Assembly: GCF_002915595.1 (NCBI RefSeq)
Contig: NZ_PQGG01000030.1
Location: 1 to 64,000, forward strand
Direction: 5' to 3'
Source: Zhongshania marina
Lineage (GTDB): Bacteria; Pseudomonadota; Gammaproteobacteria; Pseudomonadales; Spongiibacteraceae
DNA length: 64,000 nucleotides
Shown here one piece after another: positions 47,065 to 56,938 of the stretch. Below the pieces are notes generated by a model. That model made no database searches and was not told where the DNA came from. It saw only the letters and a list, made by a program, of their open reading frames with translations. Numbering within the stretch: the first letter of the stretch is position 1; each line of letters opens with the position of its first letter. The translations under genes and the position numbers were made by a program.

Positions 47065-47156
47065 TTTGTAGTGGCACGCTGCTTACTCTATAAATTAAAT
47101 TTCAGACTAAATATAGTAGCCCAGATCACACAACAACCTCATTTTTACCAAAATCA

Positions 47157-48527
<1,371 letters not shown>

Positions 48528-48562
48528 TTATATAATCAAGACTAAAAATTTTATTGAAATTG

Positions 48563-48796
48563 TTAGTGCATCGAAATTCTTATAACAACCTGAGATGCAA
48601 CGAAACATATTGCAAAGAAAATAGACATAGCCACTACTCCGGACAATATTACAGGAAATGGATTATCTTCCACTAAGCTCATCATTCTTCTACGGCCTTC
48701 CTTATTTTGTAACGCAAATAGCAGTGATATTGCTTGAAATATTGTTTCCACAATACCCAGGTATCGTCGAACCCGACTTTTATCCAATGCATTCAT
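48563..48796 (-). CDS. small membrane protein, 77 residues, unknown
   Basis: One or two hydrophobic segments (IVETIFQAISLLFAL and FPVILSGVVAMSIFFAICFVASQVVI) separated by a basic loop with KEGRRRMMSLVED. ATG 48796 has a modest TAGGATAAC site. It lies upstream of gdhA on the same strand but 57 bases away. No family recognised. Confidence 0.5.
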   Translation of the reverse strand: MNALDKSRVRRYLGIVETIFQAISLLFALQNKEGRRRMMSLVEDNPFPVILSGVVAMSIFFAICFVASQVVIRISMH

Positions 48797-49236
48797 TTAA
48801 ATAGTTATCCTAAATTTTTAATCATACTAAAAGAGTATTAAAATCCTTTATGACTAGCACAAACTGATAGCAACACGCCAGTGTGAAGCTCAGAAAGCCA
48901 ATTCTCGTTAAGGGTGATGTCGTAATTGTTACGCAAAAAACTTATGGTGGTAGCAATTATACTCGTCAGGATGCCGACTGGATGCGAGCGTCCGCCAACT
49001 TAGCTACTCCCAAGAATTGAGCGATATCAGGAAAAGTAGGATTGGCGCTTGAAACAATACAAATCAAGCGCCAAAAACATGTCGAACGCAGATAACGAGT
49101 ATCTTATTCGTAACAATAGAGAGGTATTTAAGGAAAGTTTGATTTTTCATTAGACGATTATGTCACTGGCTATATATTTGTCAAGGAGTCGCGACCACTG
49201 TTTTTCATCGCATATCCCCCTATGTAGCCTATTGCA
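48797..49236. other. intergenic stretch with one possible gene fragment and an inverted repeat
   Basis: On the plus strand a frame from GTG 48883 reads MKLRKPILVKGDVVIVTQK to a stop at 49020 (45 residues). It has protein-like composition but no family or ribosome site, so it may be a fragment. TTGGCGCTTG (49042-49051) and CAAGCGCCAA (49065-49074) form a perfect 10-base inverted repeat. Nothing else seen. Confidence 0.4.
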
Positions 49237-49884
49237 TCAAGCGTCCATTATTGCCTCCTCAAAACTTTTTTGGAAACATAAACATTCATTAATTAACACG
49301 GATAATTGGTGGAGCTGGTTACTATAAGTCATTCTAAGTTGAGCCTCGTCATCCAGAGAATCATTTATCACACATTGAATTCTCAACTTCTGATTACTTA
49401 AGTACTGATATACTGAAAACCCAACATTTCTTTTATATCCTGCCTGCAAGTAAACATATCCTCCTTTACAAACTAAACTATTAACTAATTTAGATATACG
49501 TTTTACAATACTATCAAGGCCTTCTTGGTCGGCAGCTACAACTAATTTAATATGCTCAACTATTTCTAACCAAATATCATTTAAAATAAGCCATTTATCA
49601 ACGCTAGTATCGCAGTCAAAGCATCTAAAAAGCATATAGAATACGCTTTTCAGTTTTAGTGCTATTTCTTGCTCTGCAATGAGTCGCATTCTTTTATCGT
49701 GGTCAACAAATGCAATAATCCATTTAGACTCCCAATATAGATACGATGTTAAAATGTATTCTATTTCTATGTCAGGCAATGCAGGCAACTTGTTCTTAAC
49801 GGTTTCACCTCGCTTATACTTCTTAATCATCTTAGATCCATATAGAGTGACAATTAGCATAAGAAGTATCATTTCCGCATCCAC
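49237..49884 (-). CDS. hypothetical protein, 215 residues
   Basis: GTG start after AGAGGTATTCCC. The N-terminal hydrophobic segment (MILLMLIVTLYGSKMI) may be a membrane anchor followed by KKYKRGETVK on the cytosolic side. The rest is helical and rich in Leu, Ile, Tyr and Cys (RCFDCDTSVDKW, CLCFQKSFEEA). High A+T, unlike the flanking housekeeping genes, suggests acquired DNA. No family recognised. Confidence 0.5.
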   Translation of the reverse strand: MDAEMILLMLIVTLYGSKMIKKYKRGETVKNKLPALPDIEIEYILTSYLYWESKWIIAFVDHDKRMRLIAEQEIALKLKSVFYMLFRCFDCDTSVDKWLILNDIWLEIVEHIKLVVAADQEGLDSIVKRISKLVNSLVCKGGYVYLQAGYKRNVGFSVYQYLSNQKLRIQCVINDSLDDEAQLRMTYSNQLHQLSVLINECLCFQKSFEEAIMDA

Positions 49885-49960
49885 GGGAATACCTCTATAT
49901 ACCAGAATTTATCCACCTTAATACTTTTTTCATGATTAAAGTAAATGAAAAATTACTAAA

Positions 49961-49987
49961 TTTAATATCATTATCGTTGATATTAAA
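49961..49987. promoter_or_regulatory. perfect 10-base inverted repeat upstream of a membrane-protein gene
   Basis: TTTAATATCA and TGATATTAAA with a 7-base spacer containing TTATCG. The repeat lies about 200 bases before the 50187 gene. The ATTATC element resembles half a Fur box, so Fur or a dedicated regulator could bind. Confidence 0.5.
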
Positions 49988-50079
49988 ATGTTGACACCTG
50001 AATCATTGACCGTATATATCGAAAATTCAATCGCACATCGACCCGAGCATCATCAGTTGACTTTGTCCGGGGCGCAAAG

Positions 50080-50095
50080 TATAACGATCGTTATA
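50080..50095. promoter_or_regulatory. 16-base perfect palindrome, candidate operator
   Basis: TATAACGATCGTTATA reads the same on both strands. It is 92 bases before the start of the membrane-protein gene, near where its promoter should lie. TetR- or MarR-type operators look like this. No tetR/marR gene is adjacent. Confidence 0.6.
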
Positions 50096-50186
50096 TAGGT
50101 ACATCTTGCTTTCCTATATAACGGCAATCCGACTACCAAGGCGCTGCCGCCTCAAAACCACCATAAAATATTGGAGAACATTTACT

Positions 50187-51110
50187 ATGTCTAATTTATC
50201 ACAATACGGTATTCCTCCTGGGCTCCCCCCCAACGTCAAGCCCCTGCCTGCAGGCTTTGAAGCAGGGGCTGCCAATGAATGGATATTTTTCTTTGTATGC
50301 GGGGCTGCAGTTGTAATTTTCGCGTTACCATGGGCATTGAAAGCCGCAGCGAAAAAAAACTACATCCCACTATTAGTGATGTTAAGCGGCTTAATTTGCT
50401 CGCTAGAAGAAGCGATGCTCGATATGCTGGGCCACCTGCACTGGGCGGACGACCTCATCCCTGTTTATACAAACTTTGGGATCACAGTCCCACTACTTAT
50501 TCCTCTATGCTATGTCGCCTTTCTCGGCTTGCAATCTTACTTCTGCTATTTTGTTATTCGTAATGGCGCTACCTTTAAGCATTTTGTATTACTCTTAGCA
50601 ATGGGCGGCATTTTAGACGCCATTATGGAGACTATAGGGATTAATCTTAACGTGTATGAATATTATGGTATTCAACCATTCACGCTATTTGGGTTCCCTT
50701 ACTGGTGGGCATTTATCAATAGCGCCTCATTTGTAACGGTTGGATGCATTTTGGCTTATGCTGTGCCCCGCCTCACCGGCTGGAAACAACTGCTAATATT
50801 ATTGGCAGCCCCTTATGGCATGGCCATGACCTATTTCACGGTAGGGTGGATACATATTCTTGCGCACAACTCAGGACTGCCTGAATGGGCTCGCTGGGGT
50901 GCGGCAGCAATCATGATGATTGAGTGCGTTTTCTACATGAAACTTCTACATTACTTATTCGGCGCAAAAGACAAAGAACCCACAGCCAACTGGACGCTCA
51001 TGAGAATGCTCCAATACACTATGATTCCTAGCGCGGCGAGGAATCGGCTATGGCAAAAAATGGCCGAAGAAGGCGGGCTGCCAAAGGATCGTCACACAGC
51101 AGCTTACTAA
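50187..51110 (+). CDS. multi-pass inner-membrane protein, unknown family
   Basis: Protein of 307 residues. After the soluble start MSNLSQYGIPPGLPPNVKP come about eight membrane helices (EWIFFFVCGAAVVIFALPWAL, IPLLVMLSGLICSLEEAMLDML, FGITVPLLIPLCYVAFLGLQSY, HFVLLLAMGGILDAIMETIG, WAFINSASFVTVGCILAYAV and others). Acidic residues inside helices (CSLEEAMLD, ILDAIMETIGIN) and His residues (GHLHWADD, WIHILAHN) could bind metal or a cofactor. The start is fixed by TTGGAGAACA. Monocistronic, with two palindromes upstream and a hairpin downstream. Not recognised. Confidence 0.6.
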   Translation: MSNLSQYGIPPGLPPNVKPLPAGFEAGAANEWIFFFVCGAAVVIFALPWALKAAAKKNYIPLLVMLSGLICSLEEAMLDMLGHLHWADDLIPVYTNFGITVPLLIPLCYVAFLGLQSYFCYFVIRNGATFKHFVLLLAMGGILDAIMETIGINLNVYEYYGIQPFTLFGFPYWWAFINSASFVTVGCILAYAVPRLTGWKQLLILLAAPYGMAMTYFTVGWIHILAHNSGLPEWARWGAAAIMMIECVFYMKLLHYLFGAKDKEPTANWTLMRMLQYTMIPSAARNRLWQKMAEEGGLPKDRHTAAY

Positions 51111-51167
51111 TAAACCATGGAATCAATATCAACTTAAAGTCGAAACTTATTGAACTCTAAGCCCTGC

Positions 51168-51223
51168 GGGAAGTGCACACTTTGATCAAATACAGCCCTC
51201 TTGAATCAAATTGTACACTTCCC
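51168..51223. terminator. long inverted repeat after the membrane-protein gene
   Basis: GGGAAGTGCAC (51168-51178) pairs with GTACACTTCCC (51213-51223) with one mismatch, enclosing a loop that holds the palindrome TTTGATCAAA. It may be a terminator without a T-run or a second regulatory site. The remaining bases to 51400 show nothing. Confidence 0.45.
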
Positions 51224-51400
51224 ACATTAAATATAGTCAGGGAAATTGCAGTCATAACCATCTATTTACCAGTCGTGTCATCATGTGAGAGGGCTCATTT
51301 ACACTTATAAGAAATCCAACCTTCTACACCATATTGCAAACCCCATGCTCGATGTAGCGTATCTTTTCTTCTTTTATTATTAGAGGACAACTATTACTAC

Positions 51401-52246
51401 CTAGAACTCTCCATGCCCCGCAACTTCTACAGCACAACTTAGTGCCTCTAATGCAATACCCATCAATTTAGATGCATTACCGCGAGAATATATAACATAT
51501 ATCGGATAGCTGAATTCCGGTACGCCATCCATGCGCTCAACAAGACCGCTATCAATATATGGCTTAACCACTCGGCTCCTAAAGTACCCGCTGCCGCCGT
51601 GACAAGCTAAATGTTCCAAAGCTAGAGGGCCATAATCTACATATAAATCGCTACGGCACAGCTCTGGAAGAGCGGCATCATGCTGGCGACAGAAATGCTC
51701 ACCCCAATCTACATATATATACGGATCTGCACTCTTTACCGACTTCACTTTGATTAACTTTTCTTCTAATACTTGCTCTGCCTGGATACCTGGCCAGTAA
51801 TCCGGTTGATGAACAAGCGCGGCATCTAACACGCCACGCTCGATTTTTTCATGAAGACTCGAGCGCTCCGCCACCTCTATTCGAACACCTACATCGCCTT
51901 TATTAATTCTCAATTCATGCAGCCATTCCAATAGCAGAGGATTCCAAAGGCTCGCCTCCCCACCCAAAGTTAAGATCGTATCTGCTCCCTTTGGGAGAGG
52001 AAGCTCTCTACGAGCCACTTCCCACACTTGAACCAATTGGCTCGCATGGGAAATAAATCGCTCACCATCATTAGTAACCTTTGCTCCCGCTCGATTACGA
52101 ACAAACAATCTACAACCCAATTGCCCTTCAAGGTTTCTGATCCGGGCAGTAACAGTAGTTTGAGTAACATGCAGACGTTCACCTGCAGCAATGAAACTAC
52201 CTGTTTTAACTATTTCAAGAAAAGTCCGTGCAAGTTCAATATCCAT
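51401..52246 (-). CDS. LysR-family transcriptional regulator
   Basis: Protein of 281 residues. The helix-turn-helix is ELARTFLEIVKTGSFIAAGERLHVTQTTVTARIRNLEGQLGCRLFVRN. The effector domain is short and differs from CysB, which is longer (about 324 residues) with its own signature. It is divergent from the cysJ-like gene across 106 bases, so it should control the sulfur/pyruvate operon. The inducer is unknown. Confidence 0.9.
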   Translation of the reverse strand: MDIELARTFLEIVKTGSFIAAGERLHVTQTTVTARIRNLEGQLGCRLFVRNRAGAKVTNDGERFISHASQLVQVWEVARRELPLPKGADTILTLGGEASLWNPLLLEWLHELRINKGDVGVRIEVAERSSLHEKIERGVLDAALVHQPDYWPGIQAEQVLEEKLIKVKSVKSADPYIYVDWGEHFCRQHDAALPELCRSDLYVDYGPLALEHLACHGGSGYFRSRVVKPYIDSGLVERMDGVPEFSYPIYVIYSRGNASKLMGIALEALSCAVEVAGHGEF

Positions 52247-52352
52247 AAGTCTCTATCAATATTTTTCAATTAAACTGACATTATATTTCATTATTCATCA
52301 AAATATCTGCTTGTCATACTGTCAGAAATATAATCTGAAAGCAGTACTTTCA

Positions 52353-54086
52353 ATGCAAGCACCTAACCATATATTTTCAAAACAGCAGTGGCGCGAACTA
52401 CACAGCTTACTCAATGAACTAGATGGCAAACAATCATTGTGGCTAAGCGGCTACCTTGCAGCCACTGCAATAGAATCAACAGCGACTGAAAACAGTACCG
52501 ATCTAAACATTCCGCTAATTGCATTTGGCACCGAGACTAATAATTGCAAGCAACTTGCCTACCTATTCGGCGACTTATGTCGCAAGTCTGGAGTCAATGT
52601 AGATGTTTCCGACCTTTCAGACATCAAACCCCGAGCATTAAACAAACGAGATCATTTTTTAGTCATCACTTCAACTCACGGTGATGGCGCCCCCCCTGAG
52701 CCGATAACACCTTTTTATGAAGCACTATTCAGCAACGAAGCACCTAAACTTAATAATATCAAATTTTCTGTACTAGCTTTAGGCGATAGCAGCTATGAGA
52801 AATTCTGCGCTACCGGTATACAAATTGATCAGCGCTTAGAGGAGCTAGGTGCTCACCGCTTTTTACCACGACAAGATTGTGATGTTGACTATGAAGAATC
52901 TGCAAAAAAATGGATGGCATCACTACTGACGTTACTTCCCAGAAGTTCAAAGAACTCTAGCGATAAACTACATTTAAGCATACCGATCGAGTCTACCGAA
53001 TGCAGTATAAGTAATCCCTTCACTCTTGAAGTACTATCAAATTTGAATCTTAGCAGCAAAAGTAGAAACGAACCCATTCACCACCTTGAGCTAGCGATCG
53101 GCTCCAATACCATCTCTGTCGAACCAGGGGATGCAGTAGGCGTTTATGTTGCCAATCCACCCGAACTTGTAGCGGCATTATTAGATGCGACCGGTCTCTC
53201 CGGTGAGCACCCGGTGACACTAGATGGTCATGCTCTTCAACTAGTTGAAGCATTAAGGGAGCACCGCGATCTAACCATCCCGAGCTTAGCACTTTTAGAA
53301 TATTGGTCTAATTTAACGAACGATGCGGAACTAACTACCATTGCAAACAGCGCAAAACCAGATCAACGCCGTTATTTACGCACAATACAAGTGTCAGATC
53401 TGATAATTAAGTGGCCCGCCCATCCAGACCCACAATCCCTAATTAATACATTGCGCCCATTACAGCCGCGGCTATATGACGTAGCTAATTCGCTTTCAGC
53501 AATCGATGATGAGATTCACCTTACTGTCAAAATGTATAGATATCCATTTGGAAAACGCAGAGAGGAAGGTATTGCGTCACGATTCCTGCTTGAATTACAG
53601 CCCGGTGATAGCATTACACTTTACCCCCACCAAAATGCTCGGTTCCACTTACCAAAGGACAAAACCACCCCTGTAATTTTCTTTGCCGAAGGCACAGGTA
53701 TCGCACCCTACCGAGCCTTTATTCAAAAATTATCAACTCTGGAACAAGCACCTCAATGTTGGCTGCTATTTAAAGAACAACACTTTGAAGAAGACTTTCT
53801 TTATCAGATTGATATTCAACGAGCTCACATCAATAGCGTTATCACCCACATAGACACTGTATTTTACGACGATAGCTGCGAAGCCACACTGCATTCAATC
53901 GCTCTCAAAAATGAGCAACGACTCATGTCGTGGATCGACAAAGGAGCACACCTCTACTTTTGCGGAAATAGAGCCACTTTAGAGCACTGCGAGTCCCAAT
54001 TAAAACGACATTACGATTTTTGTTTAGGCGAAGGAAAGTGGACGTCTCTTTCTAAAAGTAAGCGTATCCATCGCAACCTATACTAG
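52353..54086 (+). CDS. cysJ: sulfite reductase flavoprotein (CysJ-like)
   Basis: Protein of 577 residues. A flavodoxin domain (FGTETNNCKQLAYLFG, STHGDGAPPEPITPFYEAL, LALGDSSYEKFCATG) is followed by a CPR-type FAD/NAD(P) module (PRLYDVANS, AEGTGIAPYRAFIQ, HLYFCGNRATLE, ending SKRIHRNLY). It would pass electrons to CysI. Two departures from E. coli CysJ: RxYS becomes RLYD, and the SRxxxKxYVQ segment that binds the NADPH 2'-phosphate is replaced by YDDSCEATLHS. NADH or another donor is therefore possible. I start at ATG 52353; the upstream frame overlaps the lysR gene. Confidence 0.87.
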   Translation: MQAPNHIFSKQQWRELHSLLNELDGKQSLWLSGYLAATAIESTATENSTDLNIPLIAFGTETNNCKQLAYLFGDLCRKSGVNVDVSDLSDIKPRALNKRDHFLVITSTHGDGAPPEPITPFYEALFSNEAPKLNNIKFSVLALGDSSYEKFCATGIQIDQRLEELGAHRFLPRQDCDVDYEESAKKWMASLLTLLPRSSKNSSDKLHLSIPIESTECSISNPFTLEVLSNLNLSSKSRNEPIHHLELAIGSNTISVEPGDAVGVYVANPPELVAALLDATGLSGEHPVTLDGHALQLVEALREHRDLTIPSLALLEYWSNLTNDAELTTIANSAKPDQRRYLRTIQVSDLIIKWPAHPDPQSLINTLRPLQPRLYDVANSLSAIDDEIHLTVKMYRYPFGKRREEGIASRFLLELQPGDSITLYPHQNARFHLPKDKTTPVIFFAEGTGIAPYRAFIQKLSTLEQAPQCWLLFKEQHFEEDFLYQIDIQRAHINSVITHIDTVFYDDSCEATLHSIALKNEQRLMSWIDKGAHLYFCGNRATLEHCESQLKRHYDFCLGEGKWTSLSKSKRIHRNLY

Positions 54087-54095
54087 GAATTAATT

Positions 54096-55805
54096 ATGTA
54101 TCTAAATACTAAATTACCCAGTCAACCAATAGATAATCTTCATGAAAATGAAAAATTAAAAGCGACTAGTCGACATCTACGTGGAAACATCTCAAATGGA
54201 TTAGATAACCCCATTACCGGCGCAGTTCCTGGGGACGACCATCTTTTAATGAAATTCCATGGCGTCTATCAACAAGATGATCGAGATTTACGAAATGAAC
54301 GCCGTCAAAGGTACTTAGAAAAACTTTATCAATTCATGGTTCGCCTTCGTATACCCGGGGGCGTACTTACCAAAGATCAATGGCATGGACTCGATATTTT
54401 ATCAAGGCGATTTGCTGAACGAGGAATACGTATTACAACACGTCAAACAATACAGTTTCATGGCATTCGAAAGCGGAAATTGCGAGCACTCATGCAAGGA
54501 ATTCATAATCTAGGCTTAGATACTATTGCTGCATGTGGCGATGATAATCGTGGCGTTGTTTGTGGAGCAAATCCGTGCCTATCCGCACTAAATAAGCAAG
54601 TTAGCGAACTTGCTAAAGAGACAAGCAACCGCCTCATTCCAAAAACCGGCGCATACTCTGAGATATGGTACCAAAAACCCACAGTTAAAACCGATAACGA
54701 AGAACCTATTTACGGTGATTTATATTTGCCCCGAAAATTTAAGGTAGGCTACGCTATACCTCCCATCAATGACATAGATGTATACGGCCAAGACGTTGGT
54801 TACATTGCCATAATAGAAAACGGTGCACTTACTGGTTTCAACGTTTGCGTAGGTGGCGGTATGGGACAATTAGATGCAAGGACCGACAGCTATCCTAGAC
54901 TAGCCGATCTAATCGGGTTTATTGAGGCCGATAAAGCACCACGGCTTGCCGAGACGATAATGACCATACAGCGAGACTTTGGTGATCGGATAGACAGACA
55001 CCGTGCGCGCTTCAAATACACCCTAGACCGACTGGGATTAGATTGGTTTAACAATGAGCTAACTGCGCGTTTTGGCGAGACCTTGGGCTTACCACGCCCA
55101 TTCAAATTTGAACAAAATGGAGACAAATTAGGCTGGCATCAGGCTGATGATGGTCTTTGGCATACGACTATATATATCGAAAATGGCCGAATTGATGGCG
55201 CACTTCGTGATCAGTTATCTGGATTTTTTCAGTTTTACGGCGGACGCATTAGGCTTACCACCAATCAAAATTTGCAACTTACCCACATTGCCGATTACGA
55301 AAAGAGTCAAATACAATCACGCCTAGACGACCTCGATCTACTATGGCGATTAACACCACATCATCAAGCTAATCATCTTATAAGCTGTGTAGCATTACCC
55401 ACCTGCGGCTTAGCCATGGCCGAAGCGGAGCGCTACATGCCAAGATTATTAGATCTATTCGAGCGTTTAAAGGCACGTCACGGTGTAAACGACATTCCTA
55501 TCACAATACGACTTACTGGTTGCCCCAATGGCTGCGCCCGCCCCTATTTAGGTGAAATCGCCCTTACTGGCCGAGCACCTGGATTATACAATCTCTATTT
55601 AGGTGGCAGTTTTCATGGCGATCGTTTAGCGACTCTTTACGCTAGTAATATTGATGAGGAAACCTTCTCCATCTTACTTAGCCCATTACTCGAACACTAC
55701 AGTAATGAACGTTTGACCAACGAGCACTTTGGCGATTTTTTAGTTCGCCAAAACTTGCTAGATTCTCAATGCACATCCGTCAACCTAGGAACTCCCAATG
55801 TCTAA
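54096..55805 (+). CDS. cysI: sulfite reductase hemoprotein, beta subunit (CysI)
   Basis: Protein of 569 residues, the size of E. coli CysI. The siroheme/4Fe-4S ligands are present as CVALPTCGLAMAEAERYMP (C-x5-C) and TGCPNGCARPYLGEI (C-x3-C). The duplicated sirohaem-domain starts FHGVYQQDDRDLRNER and RLTTNQNLQLTHI, and the substrate Arg/Lys region RITTRQTIQFHGI, are intact. It reduces sulfite to sulfide with six electrons. It starts 9 bases after cysJ and overlaps the first DsrE-like gene by 8. Confidence 0.95.
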   Translation: MYLNTKLPSQPIDNLHENEKLKATSRHLRGNISNGLDNPITGAVPGDDHLLMKFHGVYQQDDRDLRNERRQRYLEKLYQFMVRLRIPGGVLTKDQWHGLDILSRRFAERGIRITTRQTIQFHGIRKRKLRALMQGIHNLGLDTIAACGDDNRGVVCGANPCLSALNKQVSELAKETSNRLIPKTGAYSEIWYQKPTVKTDNEEPIYGDLYLPRKFKVGYAIPPINDIDVYGQDVGYIAIIENGALTGFNVCVGGGMGQLDARTDSYPRLADLIGFIEADKAPRLAETIMTIQRDFGDRIDRHRARFKYTLDRLGLDWFNNELTARFGETLGLPRPFKFEQNGDKLGWHQADDGLWHTTIYIENGRIDGALRDQLSGFFQFYGGRIRLTTNQNLQLTHIADYEKSQIQSRLDDLDLLWRLTPHHQANHLISCVALPTCGLAMAEAERYMPRLLDLFERLKARHGVNDIPITIRLTGCPNGCARPYLGEIALTGRAPGLYNLYLGGSFHGDRLATLYASNIDEETFSILLSPLLEHYSNERLTNEHFGDFLVRQNLLDSQCTSVNLGTPNV

Positions 55806-56124
55806 TTACCTATTCATCCAAAGCCAAGATCCTTTCACGGAAACAAGCACAAGCAATCAGTATCGACTTGCTCAAGATCTACTGCTCGCCGGTAACACCG
55901 TCACCGTACTACTTGTTCAAAACGGTGTAATGCCTGCTAGACAGAAGGCTATCTCAAAAGAATTTGATGCCCTTTTGAATTCAACTGTCGTCGTCATCGC
56001 TGACAAATTTTCTTTACAACAAAGAGAAATATCTAATAACGAACTTAAAAATAATATTTATGTTGGAACATTAGAGCATGCCATCGACGCTCTACTTGCT
56101 GGTCACAAAGTTATTTGGAACTAG
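55798..56124 (+). CDS. DsrE-fold protein 1
   Basis: Protein of 108 residues: MSNYLFIQSQDPFTETSTSNQYRLAQDLLLAGNTVTVLLVQNGVMPAR is a DsrE/TusD-like beta-alpha-beta core, and YVGTLEHAIDALLAGHKVIW closes the fold. There are no cysteines, so it cannot itself carry a persulfide; it may be a structural subunit. It overlaps cysI by 8 bases. Confidence 0.75.
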   Translation: MSNYLFIQSQDPFTETSTSNQYRLAQDLLLAGNTVTVLLVQNGVMPARQKAISKEFDALLNSTVVVIADKFSLQQREISNNELKNNIYVGTLEHAIDALLAGHKVIWN

Positions 56125-56132
56125 GAGAAACT

Positions 56133-56552
56133 ATGAAAAGTACTAATGAACAAACATTAACATTTGCGTTCATGGATCCACCCTTTGAAAGTGAGAGAAC
56201 GGTAACATTCTTCCGCCTTCTGGATGCTGCACTTGATAAAGGTGCGAATATAAGAGTGTTTGCATACGAAGGTGCTGTATCTTTGTCACTTTCCTTACAA
56301 AAGGCCCATGGTAATTCGATTCATGGCAGAAACGCCGAAGAAGAAGACCACCCTTTGAGCAAAGATTGGATATCTAGCCTACAACATAAAGCAGCTAGCA
56401 ATAATTTGAAGTTTGAGTGGATTAACTGCGGACTTTGCGTCGACGAAAGAGGCGTCACCGATGTTATTGAAGGGTGCAACCGAGGAGGTCCTCCAGACCT
56501 TTGGCGATATGCTAGTGAATCACTAAACACCCTAACAATAGGAACGAGGTAG
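56133..56552 (+). CDS. DsrE-fold protein 2, with conserved cysteines
   Basis: Protein of 139 residues from MKSTNEQTLTFAFMDPPFESERTVTFFRLLDAALDKGANIRVFAYEGAV, a DsrE-like core. The C-terminal part has WINCGLCVDERG and IEGCNRGGPPDLWRY; the CxxC-like pair and third Cys are candidate sulfur carriers, at the position where DsrE-family proteins hold the persulfide Cys. A CTAGGAGAAACT site precedes the ATG. It is the only Cys-bearing member of the three. Confidence 0.77.
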   Translation: MKSTNEQTLTFAFMDPPFESERTVTFFRLLDAALDKGANIRVFAYEGAVSLSLSLQKAHGNSIHGRNAEEEDHPLSKDWISSLQHKAASNNLKFEWINCGLCVDERGVTDVIEGCNRGGPPDLWRYASESLNTLTIGTR

Positions 56553-56557
56553 GCCGA

Positions 56558-56938
56558 ATGAAAGTACTACAAGTTATTGACCAAGCCTTTCGCACAACAA
56601 CAGAAGAACAGGACGACACAATACTTTGGCTTACTCGATCCATGCGTAGTGTAGGTGGCGAACTCACAGTATTACTGGCTGGGCACGGCACAAATTACGC
56701 GGTTCTAAAAACTGCTCAGCCTTCTCTCACTCTAGGGAAATGGCATCAAAGCCAACCCGCTGATTTACCAAAGGACATCAATCAATTAATCGATAGTGGT
56801 GTGCCCGTATTTATTATTGAGGAAGACTTTATCGAACGCGGCTTACAACGACAATCTATTATCCAAGGCGTACAAACGATAGCACGACATAATTTACCAG
56901 TACTTTACGAACACGCCGACCAGGTGTGGCAATGGTAA
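56558..56938 (+). CDS. DsrE/DsrH-like protein 3
   Basis: Protein of 126 residues: MKVLQVIDQAFRTTTEEQDDTILWLTRSMRSVGGELTVLLAGHGTNYAVL, then IDSGVPVFIIEEDFIERGLQ and LPVLYEHADQVWQW. The DxVWQW ending and EED..ERG motif are typical of the third DsrE-like partner (TusB/DsrH-like). It lacks Cys. It starts 5 bases after protein 2 and overlaps the flavin enzyme. The three together would form a DsrEFH-like hetero-oligomer. Confidence 0.72.
   Translation: MKVLQVIDQAFRTTTEEQDDTILWLTRSMRSVGGELTVLLAGHGTNYAVLKTAQPSLTLGKWHQSQPADLPKDINQLIDSGVPVFIIEEDFIERGLQRQSIIQGVQTIARHNLPVLYEHADQVWQW

Noticed and set aside
52191-52352. 54-codon upstream extension of cysJ
   Set aside because: Overlaps the divergent lysR start and lacks flavodoxin-like sequence.
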